Assembly: GCA_013042925.1 (NCBI GenBank)
Contig: JABDPH010000118.1
Coordinates: 1-7,997, forward strand
DNA: 7,997 nucleotides
DNA from: Eudoraea sp.
Lineage (GTDB): Bacteria; Bacteroidota; Bacteroidia; Flavobacteriales; Flavobacteriaceae
Reading direction: 5' to 3'
A model generated the notes under the pieces. That model was not told the DNA's origin and made no database searches. It saw nothing but the letters and a program-made list of their open reading frames with translations. Positions 1 to 5,527 of this stretch are shown here, piece by piece. Within the stretch, counting starts at the first letter, position 1. Every line of letters starts with the position of its first letter. A program made the position numbers and the translations under genes.

Positions 1-315
1 GTATATGCCAATGATAATAATCTTACAAGGCTTAACGTATCTGATCTGAGTAATTTAGAAAAGATAAATATGGAAAACAATTCACTCGCACAGCTGGATA
101 TTTCAGGGAATCCAGTACTACAACAATTAAGTCTGGCAAATAATTCATTGCAGGCTATAGATATTTCCAGTATTCCCAGTCTTATTCAGTTAAACACCTT
201 TTCCATAGAAAATAATCCATTGGATTGTATTAAGGTAAATTCAACACAAATTGCAGATATACCTGCTCAGTGGACAAAGGACGAAACAGATGTATACGCC
301 TTAGAATGTAATTAG
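1..315 (+). CDS. Leucine-rich-repeat protein, C-terminal fragment (5' end outside window)
   Basis: The frame is open from the first base and ends at TAG 313-315, giving 104 residues of a longer protein; the Met codon at 70 is internal to a repeat, not a start. Leucines at fragment positions 8, 29 and 50 begin units of 21, 21 and 24 residues carrying LxxLxxxNN-type cores (MENNSL, LANNSL, IENNPL), as in bacterial leucine-rich repeats. A cap follows with Cys76, Trp89 and Cys103; paired cysteines closing an LRR solenoid are familiar from secreted flavobacterial proteins, so a disulfide is plausible. The protein stops one residue after Cys103, so no type IX secretion C-terminal domain follows. LRR proteins usually bind other proteins or cell surfaces; the ligand and the N-terminal domains cannot be judged here. 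Confidence 0.85.
   Translation, partial: VYANDNNLTRLNVSDLSNLEKINMENNSLAQLDISGNPVLQQLSLANNSLQAIDISSIPSLIQLNTFSIENNPLDCIKVNSTQIADIPAQWTKDETDVYALECN
22..219 (+). repeat. Three tandem LRR units, 21-residue period
   Basis: Units begin at 22, 85 and 148. The first two are 63 nt each. The third is 72 nt because three extra codons (Asn-Thr-Phe, 193-201) sit between the LxxL core and the xxENN core. The repeat is visible at protein level; the DNA has diverged, so this is not a recent tandem duplication. Confidence 0.7.
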
Positions 316-370
316 TATCCGGGTATTTAAATTAGAGGGCTTTATCAATGAATGATTTAAGGATTATTTT

Positions 371-402
371 TTTGAACATATCCCATCAGATGGTTACCTT
401 TA
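371..402 (+). promoter_or_regulatory. Candidate Bacteroidota-type promoter for the secreted protein gene
   Basis: TTTG at 371-374 and TACCTTTA at 395-402 are separated by 20 nt. They match the phylum's -33 TTTG / -7 TAnnTTTG pattern except for the last base of the -7 element. Transcription would begin near 408-410, just before the ATG at 420, which supports that start over the upstream ATG at 348. Such short A/T-rich motifs also arise by chance. Confidence 0.35.
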
Positions 403-419
403 AAATAAAACAAAGACAT

Positions 420-1013
420 ATGAAAACTTCGTTATTTGCCTGTTTCCTGTTTATTTCAGGTATTGTTCTGGCCCAGGAAAAATCAGTAAAAATTCTCCCC
501 GGGGAGATTCAAATAAAAACGGCGGTCTTACCGGCACCTGATGAAGACAAAGCAAATGCCATGGTCTATGGTTATAATAAAGAGGGTGAATTGGTTGTAT
601 TGCGCGAAGGCAGCAATAACCTTATCTGCCTGGCTGATGATCCAACCAAAGAAGGGATTAGTGTCAGCTGCTACTACAAGAAACTAGAACCCTTTATGGC
701 CAGGGGAAGAGAACTTACCGCCCAGGGTAAAAACTTTAAAGAAAAAAGAGCAATCAGAGGTGAGGAAGTAGCTTCGGGCAAGCTAAAAATGCCCGAAGAA
801 CCCAGCATGATGTACATATTTTATGGTACGGAAGAAAATTATGATAAAACTACCGGTGCTTTAAAAGACGGCAAGTTTCGATATGTAATATATACACCAT
901 TCGCCACAACTGAATCTACAGGGCTACCCAGTAAACCTCACGCACCCGGAATGCCATGGCTGATGGATCCCGGAACCCATAGAGCACATATAATGGTTGG
1001 TCCTTTCAAATAG
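420..1013 (+). CDS. Conserved-looking secreted protein of unknown function (197 aa)
   Basis: I do not recognise an assignable function. The ATG at 420 gives a textbook signal peptide: Lys2, a hydrophobic core at residues 4-17, and a cleavage site at Leu-Ala/Gln around residues 17-19, so the product should be exported. No lipobox cysteine is at the cleavage point, so it is not a lipoprotein. An in-frame ATG at 348 would add 24 residues that bury the signal peptide, and the promoter-like elements lie between the two ATGs. The mature part is soluble and mixed alpha/beta in character, with Cys70 and Cys84 as a possible disulfide, a charged stretch EPFMARGREL at 90-99, and a Pro/Gly/His-rich end (about 168-195) containing PWLMDPGTHRAHIM. 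That end looks strongly constrained and offers His174, His187 and His190 as possible ligands. It stands alone between the LRR gene and the oxygenase gene. Confidence 0.8.
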   Translation: MKTSLFACFLFISGIVLAQEKSVKILPGEIQIKTAVLPAPDEDKANAMVYGYNKEGELVVLREGSNNLICLADDPTKEGISVSCYYKKLEPFMARGRELTAQGKNFKEKRAIRGEEVASGKLKMPEEPSMMYIFYGTEENYDKTTGALKDGKFRYVIYTPFATTESTGLPSKPHAPGMPWLMDPGTHRAHIMVGPFK

Positions 1014-1061
1014 CAAACACTACCAAATAATTTAACCCAATCGTCAATTGCTGAATTTTTC

Positions 1062-1069
1062 TATCTTTG
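1062..1069 (+). promoter_or_regulatory. Candidate -7 element (TATCTTTG) upstream of the monooxygenase gene
   Basis: TATCTTTG is an exact match to the Bacteroidota -7 pattern TAnnTTTG and lies 20 nt before the start codon at 1090. No good TTTG sits 19-23 nt further upstream, so the -33 half is weak or absent. It would begin a transcript covering the oxygenase and creatininase genes. Confidence 0.4.
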
Positions 1070-1089
1070 AGTGAAGCATATATTTTTAA

Positions 1090-2358
1090 ATGGAATCTTA
1101 CGCAACTGCACTCCTTTATGCCATTCCTTTTTTTATTTTTTTATTGGGTATAGAAATACTCTATGGTTACTTTGTAAAAAATCAGAAGTATAAGGTTCTT
1201 GACACAGTTAGCAGTATCAGTTCTGGTCTGACTAATATATTAAAGGATACTCTTGGTCTGGGTATCATAATTGTTAGTTATCCGTATTTGCTTGAAAACC
1301 TTGCCTTGACAGAAATTAAAGCCAGTTGGTTAGTTTGGGTTATTGCTTTTATTGTAATTGATTTTGCCGGTTACTGGAATCACCGGCTAAGCCATCATAT
1401 TAATTTTTTTTGGAATCAACACGTTATTCACCACAGTAGTGAGGAATTTAATTTGGCATGTGCCTTGCGCCAGTCAGTTTCTAATTTAATTGGCTATTTT
1501 CCTCTTTTATTACTTCCTGCAGCACTTCTGGGGGTTCCTTCAAAGGTTATAGCTATTCTGGCCCCAATACATCTTTTTGCTCAATTTTGGTATCATACTC
1601 AGCACATAGGGAAAATGGGTTGGTTAGAATATGTAATTGTTACACCCTCCCAGCATAGGGTTCATCATGCAATAAATCCGGAATATATAGACAAAAACCT
1701 TGGTCAGGTATTGTGTATATGGGACCGTATGTTTGGAACTTTTCAGGAAGAACTTGCCGAGGTGCCTCCACAATACGGAATTTTGAAGCCCGCACGCACC
1801 TGGAATCCATTGCTTATTAATTTCCAGCATATCTGGCGTTTAATTAAAGACGCCTGGCGTACAAACAACTTTTGGGATAAAGTAAGGATTTGGTTTATGC
1901 CTACAGGTTGGAGGCCGGCTGATGTAAAAGAGAAATATCCGGTAAGTGTTATTCAGGATGTATATCATTTTAGAAGGTATAATACTAAGGCTTCTCTTGC
2001 TTTTAAAGGTTACGCAATTTTTCAAATGTTAGCTACTTTGATTTTATTACTATTTATGTTTTATAACTATGCCGAAATTGGATTTAATGGTCTAATCATA
2101 TTCGGAGCCTTTGTATTTCTTGGAATATATGGCTATACCACACTCATGGATAGAAGCAAAAATGCTGTGTGGATTGAACTATCCCGGGGCATACTTGGTC
2201 TTTTTCTCATTTTTATTACAGGAGATTGGTTTGGCATTAATGTGCAGCTTTCAGGCGGAAGTTATATAGTAGCAATGTATTTTGTTATTACAATGCTGGG
2301 GGGTGTTTATTTTACTTATATAGAAAGAGAATCATTAACTGCTAAAGCAGTTTTATAA
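1090..2358 (+). CDS. Alkylglycerol monooxygenase-like membrane di-iron oxygenase (sterol desaturase/fatty acid hydroxylase superfamily)
   Basis: This 422-residue membrane protein carries the superfamily's histidine clusters: HRLSHH (98-103), HVIHH (111-115), His169/His172 and HRVHH (189-193). They would bind the two irons that activate O2. The text around them (HHSSEEFNLACALRQS at 114-129, and YIDKNLGQVLCIWDRMFGTF at 199-218) resembles animal alkylglycerol monooxygenase (AGMO/TMEM195), a tetrahydropterin-dependent ether-lipid cleaving enzyme, more than sterol C-4/C-5 oxidases. The length is close to human AGMO (about 445 aa) as I recall it. Hydrophobic segments lie near 7-29, 50-66, 78-95, 132-160 and, after a soluble stretch, 305-325, 333-350, 364-377 and 391-409. 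The ATG at 1090 follows an A/T-rich leader with no Shine-Dalgarno, normal for the phylum. The superfamily call is firm; the AGMO-like substrate is inferred, since bacterial members are mostly uncharacterised. Confidence 0.9.
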   Translation: MESYATALLYAIPFFIFLLGIEILYGYFVKNQKYKVLDTVSSISSGLTNILKDTLGLGIIIVSYPYLLENLALTEIKASWLVWVIAFIVIDFAGYWNHRLSHHINFFWNQHVIHHSSEEFNLACALRQSVSNLIGYFPLLLLPAALLGVPSKVIAILAPIHLFAQFWYHTQHIGKMGWLEYVIVTPSQHRVHHAINPEYIDKNLGQVLCIWDRMFGTFQEELAEVPPQYGILKPARTWNPLLINFQHIWRLIKDAWRTNNFWDKVRIWFMPTGWRPADVKEKYPVSVIQDVYHFRRYNTKASLAFKGYAIFQMLATLILLLFMFYNYAEIGFNGLIIFGAFVFLGIYGYTTLMDRSKNAVWIELSRGILGLFLIFITGDWFGINVQLSGGSYIVAMYFVITMLGGVYFTYIERESLTAKAVL

Positions 2359-2367
2359 AAATTGAAT

Positions 2368-3135
2368 ATGGGTATAAGACCATACATACTTGCTGAATCT
2401 AATTGGGAAGCTAACAAAGTTGAAGATTTTGATATGGCAATTCTACCCTGGGGAGCTACAGAAGCACACAATTATCATTTGCCATATGCCACAGATATTT
2501 ATGAAGCTGATTATCTTGCAGCCGCTTCGGCCAAAATTGCTTGGGAAAAGGGTGCAAAACCAATTGTATTGCCCACGATTCCGTTTGGTGTAAATACGGG
2601 ACAATCTGATATCTATCTTGATATAAATATTTATCCCACAACGCAGCTGGCTATCTTGAACGACATTATAGAAACCTTAAATAGACAGGGCATTAAAAAA
2701 CTTTTGATCTTTAACAGTCATGGAGGAAATAATTTTAAGCCTTTGGTTAGAGAATTAGGACTAAAATATCCTGATATGTTTATTTGTTTCTCCAATTGGT
2801 TCCAAGCCATGAACAGATCGGACTACTTTGAAAAAGCAGGTGATCATGCAGAAGAAATGGAGACAAGTCTTATGTTACATCTAAAACCTGAATTGGTGTT
2901 GCCCAAGGATAAATGGGGCTCGGGTAATTCCAAAAAATTTAAGATAAAGGCATTCAATGAGGGTTGGTTATGGGCAGAACGAAAATGGTCAGAAATAAGT
3001 GAAGACACTGGTGTGGGGAATCCTGAATTTGCCACTAAGGAAAAGGGTGAGCAGTTCTTTAAAGATGTATCCCTAAGATTTGGTAATTTGATTTATGATC
3101 TGTGCAATGCTGATATTAAGGATCTTTACGAATAG
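2368..3135 (+). CDS. Creatininase-family metal-dependent amidohydrolase
   Basis: The 255-residue product has the creatininase-family metal-site signatures in order: PWGATEAHNYHLPYATD (27-43; Glu32, His34, His37, Asp43), NSHGGN (116-121; His118), DHAEEMETS (159-167; Glu165) and the C-terminal GVGNPEFATKEKG (215-227). The family hydrolyses cyclic amides or formamides with two divalent metals; known members include creatininase, the archaeal formamidopyrimidine deformylase ArfB and the mycofactocin peptidase MftE. A true creatininase is unlikely to be required here, so the substrate is open. There is no signal peptide, so it should be cytoplasmic. I prefer the ATG at 2368 over the in-frame TTG at 2362, which adds only Met-Asn. 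It begins 9 nt after the oxygenase stop, so the two are probably co-transcribed. Confidence 0.9.
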   Translation: MGIRPYILAESNWEANKVEDFDMAILPWGATEAHNYHLPYATDIYEADYLAAASAKIAWEKGAKPIVLPTIPFGVNTGQSDIYLDINIYPTTQLAILNDIIETLNRQGIKKLLIFNSHGGNNFKPLVRELGLKYPDMFICFSNWFQAMNRSDYFEKAGDHAEEMETSLMLHLKPELVLPKDKWGSGNSKKFKIKAFNEGWLWAERKWSEISEDTGVGNPEFATKEKGEQFFKDVSLRFGNLIYDLCNADIKDLYE

Positions 3136-3141
3136 CTATTC
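3130..3141. repeat. 12-bp perfect palindrome at the tail-to-tail gene junction
   Basis: GAATAGCTATTC is a perfect inverted repeat. It covers the last creatininase codon, its TAG stop, and the whole 6-nt gap before the ACBP stop codon (complement of 3142-3144). As RNA it folds to at most a 4-bp A/U-rich stem with a 4-nt loop and is not followed by a U-run, so it is not a convincing intrinsic terminator on either strand. Confidence 0.6.
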
Positions 3142-3408
3142 TTATTGCTTGTTAACAATCTCCTTTTGCACTAAATTCACATATAGTTTCATAGCCTCTT
3201 TCCGATCAATATTCTGGGCTTGAATTAAAGCATTTGCCTTAAAAGCGTTTATTAATGGAGTCTTGCTTCCGGGGTTGTTATAGTTTTTATTGGCAATTTT
3301 ATAGTATGCGTATAATTTCAATAATAAGTCTGCGGGTAACGGATTTTTATATTCATTTACCAGTTGCACTGCCGCTAAAAATTCGCTATTTAATTTATCA
3401 TTCTTCAT
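3142..3408 (-). CDS. Acyl-CoA-binding protein (ACBP), small and divergent
   Basis: The 88-residue product matches the ACB domain over almost its whole length. It has LKLYAYYKIA (30-39), where Tyr33, Tyr36 and Lys37 fit the Tyr-xx-Tyr-Lys acyl-CoA contacts of eukaryotic ACBP, then an INAFKANA segment (53-60) and EAMKLYVNLV (71-80) with the conserved Tyr76. Such proteins sequester long-chain acyl-CoA in the cytoplasm. It is divergent: it contains no tryptophan at all, although the KAKWDAW region of classical ACBPs has two, and Asn59 aligns with the nucleotide-contacting lysine by my hand alignment. Its ATG lies inside the end of psd (11-nt overlap), suggesting translational coupling, and it is the last gene of the leftward operon. 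The fold assignment is fairly safe; affinity for acyl-CoA is inferred. Confidence 0.82.
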   Translation of the reverse strand: MKNDKLNSEFLAAVQLVNEYKNPLPADLLLKLYAYYKIANKNYNNPGSKTPLINAFKANALIQAQNIDRKEAMKLYVNLVQKEIVNKQ

Positions 3409-4066
3409 CCCTATGAGGAGTTGTGGCTACGCAGGTTCTGCCACCCACCACTTTCTGGTTTAATTTTACAGTAATAGCGCTGTCTAATGGCAATAACAAA
3501 TCTACTCTTGAACCGAATTTAATAAAGCCGGAATCTGCACCTTGCTGTACATTTTCTCCAACCTCTGCATAATTTATGATACGTCTTGCCATTGCGCCCG
3601 CTATTTGCCTATAAAGAATATCACCAAATTTTGGAGTATGAATTACAACTGTTGTGCGCTCATTTTCTTCACTCGATTTTGGATGCCAGGCCAAAAGGTA
3701 TTTGCCGGGGTGATATTTAGAGTATTTAATAACTCCACTAGAAGGATAACGTGTTATATGAACATTAGTTGGTGACATAAATACGGAAACCTGTATACGT
3801 CTGTCTTTAAAATATTCCTTTTCTTCTACTTCTTCAATAACCACCACTTTGCCATCAACAGGAGCCAATATATCATTAAAATTTTTATTAATGACTCTCT
3901 TTGGGTTTCTAAAAAACTGGAGAATAAAAACTAGTAATATTAAAGCCAAAATTTGGACTGTATTCTTTATCCAAGGTTCGGCGATATAAAATTGAGCCAA
4001 TACAACTATGATACCAACGCTAAAAAAAGTTGTCAATATAATTTTCTGGCCTTCTCTATGAAACAT
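3398..4066 (-). CDS. psd: Phosphatidylserine decarboxylase, short form
   Basis: This enzyme converts phosphatidylserine to phosphatidylethanolamine at the inner membrane using a pyruvoyl group made by self-cleavage. The 222-residue length fits the short bacterial/archaeal-type subfamily. Two hydrophobic segments (about 8-28 and 36-51) anchor the N-terminus, followed by FFRNPKR (51-57), the APVDG motif (68-72, Asp71) and FMSPTNVHITR (96-106, His103). The cleavage motif KFGSR (183-187) would split between Gly185 and Ser186, leaving a roughly 185-residue beta chain and a 37-residue alpha chain. Asp71, His103 and Ser186 are the expected autocleavage triad. The start overlaps the end of cdsA by 11 nt and the end overlaps the ACBP start by 11 nt, so all three are likely translated together. 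The partner PS synthase is not in the window. Confidence 0.96.
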   Translation of the reverse strand: MFHREGQKIILTTFFSVGIIVVLAQFYIAEPWIKNTVQILALILLVFILQFFRNPKRVINKNFNDILAPVDGKVVVIEEVEEKEYFKDRRIQVSVFMSPTNVHITRYPSSGVIKYSKYHPGKYLLAWHPKSSEENERTTVVIHTPKFGDILYRQIAGAMARRIINYAEVGENVQQGADSGFIKFGSRVDLLLPLDSAITVKLNQKVVGGRTCVATTPHRDEE

Positions 4067-4859
4067 ATGAAAACAACATTAAAGTTAAATAAGCAAAAGG
4101 GGCAGCAAATATTAAACTATCTAAGCGATCTAGCATGCCGCCATGTCCCGGCAAAATGGCACCACTATCCTTAACACCAGCCTGTCTCTTTAATTTAGAT
4201 TCAACCAGGTCACCCAAACTCCCGGCTAGCACTATAACACCGGCCAATATAACCCATTGTGTGGGATTTACGATGTCTTCGTATTTCGCCATAATATAGG
4301 CAGCTCCCAAAGTAAAAACCAATCCTCCTATGGTTCCTTCAATAGTCTTTTTAGGCGATACCGCCGGATATAGTTTTGTACGCCCCAATGTCTTGCCTAC
4401 AACATAGGCAAATGAATCGTTTACCCAAATTAATATAAAAATTCCCATAATTAGGTATTTGGCAAATTCATTGTCCTTATATGGGATCATAGTCAAAAAA
4501 ATGCATCCGCCTCCAACATAGAAAAGACCTGCAATAAATTTTTCGTAATTATAATAGATTTTTTTCTTTTTAGAAAATAAGTAGTAAATCAAACTAAAGT
4601 TCACAATGATGGTCAGAAACATGAGTACATTGATCAAAATTTTATCATCTATAAGATAAATATAAGCCCACCATAGACCTAGATAGGCTATAAAAATATA
4701 GTATCCCCTGAGGGATACCAATCTTTTATATTCATACAAACAAGCAAGGCCAAAAACCATAAAGAGAAAGTCAAATGCATCTGAACTTAGAAAAACGGCA
4801 GAAAGAAGTAGAATTACATAAACAGCTCCGGTCAATAATCGCCTAAGAAGTTCTTTCAT
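4056..4859 (-). CDS. cdsA: Phosphatidate cytidylyltransferase (CDP-diacylglycerol synthase)
   Basis: CdsA makes CDP-diacylglycerol from phosphatidic acid and CTP, the branch-point precursor of bacterial phospholipids. The 267-residue protein is highly hydrophobic, with about eight predicted membrane segments. It carries the family signature in full at 221-247 (SKLKRQAG, then KDSGAILPGHGGMLDRLD), plus the upstream motif WVNDSFAYVVG (145-155) and SPKKTIEG (168-175). The acidic residues of the signature bind the metal and CTP. The length is normal for the family. The ATG at 4859 lies 1 nt after the LUD gene's stop, and its 3' end overlaps psd by 11 nt, consistent with one polycistronic message. 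There is no sign of truncation or missing key residues. Confidence 0.97.
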   Translation of the reverse strand: MKELLRRLLTGAVYVILLLSAVFLSSDAFDFLFMVFGLACLYEYKRLVSLRGYYIFIAYLGLWWAYIYLIDDKILINVLMFLTIIVNFSLIYYLFSKKKKIYYNYEKFIAGLFYVGGGCIFLTMIPYKDNEFAKYLIMGIFILIWVNDSFAYVVGKTLGRTKLYPAVSPKKTIEGTIGGLVFTLGAAYIMAKYEDIVNPTQWVILAGVIVLAGSLGDLVESKLKRQAGVKDSGAILPGHGGMLDRLDSLIFAAPFAYLTLMLFSYVS

Positions 4860-4860
4860 A

Positions 4861-5472
4861 CTAAAGGTCTTCCATAAGTAATAAATACAAGTGCTTTGTG
4901 CTGCTTCCGTAGGTTAGAAAATCATTCGCATTTTCTTCAGTTCCCTGAAAATGTTTAATAGTAGTAATATTTGCAGGAATACCTTGTCTGTATTTTTTTT
5001 TGATTGTTTTTAAGCCTTCACCAATAGTATCCACCAACTGACTGGTTGTTGCAAAAACAATAACATTATCTGGCACTTCGTTTAGCTTCTTTTCTTTAAG
5101 CTGGTTGGAACAAACCAATATAGATCCGTTTTGAGCTACCAAATGTTCACAAGTAGTAAAGAAAATTTCACTTTCACTTGCCTTATCTGTATACCGTATT
5201 TTGTCCTTGGAAAATTTCTCTTTTAAGCGAGGGTTCATTACAAAGAAAAGATTTTCCTCCCAATGATTTTCTTCAATTATATTTTTTAAGGCTTCAGAAA
5301 CTTCGTCGAAAGAATCGCAATAAATGAATTTACCGCCATTCTTTTTGAAATGAATAGTAAACTTCTCATCAACAGGAATATTTAGGTCGGGCATGTGCAT
5401 ACCTCTGGTTTCCACTGTTTCTTTGGAAACTTTCTTTTTACCACCGCCAAATAGCTTGTCAAATAGACCCAT
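4861..5472 (-). CDS. LUD-domain protein (LutC/YkgG superfamily)
   Basis: The 203-residue product resembles the LUD (lactate utilisation) domain of LutC/YkgG. Visible landmarks are TTCEHLVAQNGSILV (106-120), ATTSQLVDTIGEGL (141-154), NITTIKHF (168-175) and a C-terminal YGSSTKHLYLLLMEDL (188-203) in place of LutC's GPSRTADIE-type ending. The N-terminus MGLFDKLFGGGKKK is a short amphipathic helix followed by glycines and lysines, then a spacer to the domain at about residue 33; it might touch the membrane surface. LutA and LutB homologues (Fe-S and oxidoreductase subunits) are absent here, so a lactate role is not supported. It sits 55 nt after ftsH and 1 nt before cdsA. I recall this version as common in Flavobacteriia with no assigned function. 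Confidence 0.85.
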   Translation of the reverse strand: MGLFDKLFGGGKKKVSKETVETRGMHMPDLNIPVDEKFTIHFKKNGGKFIYCDSFDEVSEALKNIIEENHWEENLFFVMNPRLKEKFSKDKIRYTDKASESEIFFTTCEHLVAQNGSILVCSNQLKEKKLNEVPDNVIVFATTSQLVDTIGEGLKTIKKKYRQGIPANITTIKHFQGTEENANDFLTYGSSTKHLYLLLMEDL

Positions 5473-5527
5473 CGATATATCTAGTCTTCAAATAATACTC
5501 AATTTATTTAAAAAACGCCTAGAATTA
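5473..5527 (-). other. 55-nt spacer between ftsH and the LUD gene
   Basis: This is the only sizeable gap within the leftward operon. On the - strand it begins right after the ftsH TAG with an immediate second stop (TAA) and includes a T-run (about 5512-5517). No inverted repeat precedes that run, so it is not a convincing terminator. TATTATTTG (complement of 5489-5497) resembles the -7 consensus but has a 3-nt instead of 2-nt spacer. An internal promoter is possible but unproven. Confidence 0.4.

Noticed and set aside
348..419. Upstream in-frame ATG extending the secreted protein by 24 residues
   Set aside because: It places a non-hydrophobic stretch before an ideal signal peptide, and the promoter-like elements at 371-402 lie inside it. 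The ATG at 420 is the better start.
1014..1089. Terminator or small RNA between the secreted protein and the oxygenase genes
   Set aside because: Only CAATTG, a 6-bp palindrome, is visible; no stable hairpin. The -7-like element is the only feature supported.
1624..2025. Two short open frames antisense to the monooxygenase gene
   Set aside because: They overlap the conserved histidine region of a confident gene and have no protein features of their own.
2362..2367. TTG as the start of the creatininase gene
   Set aside because: It adds only two residues before the ATG at 2368, and TTG is less likely with a nearby ATG.
5512..5517. T-run on the - strand after ftsH as an intrinsic terminator
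   Set aside because: No inverted repeat precedes it, and the downstream genes continue in the same direction with tight spacing.
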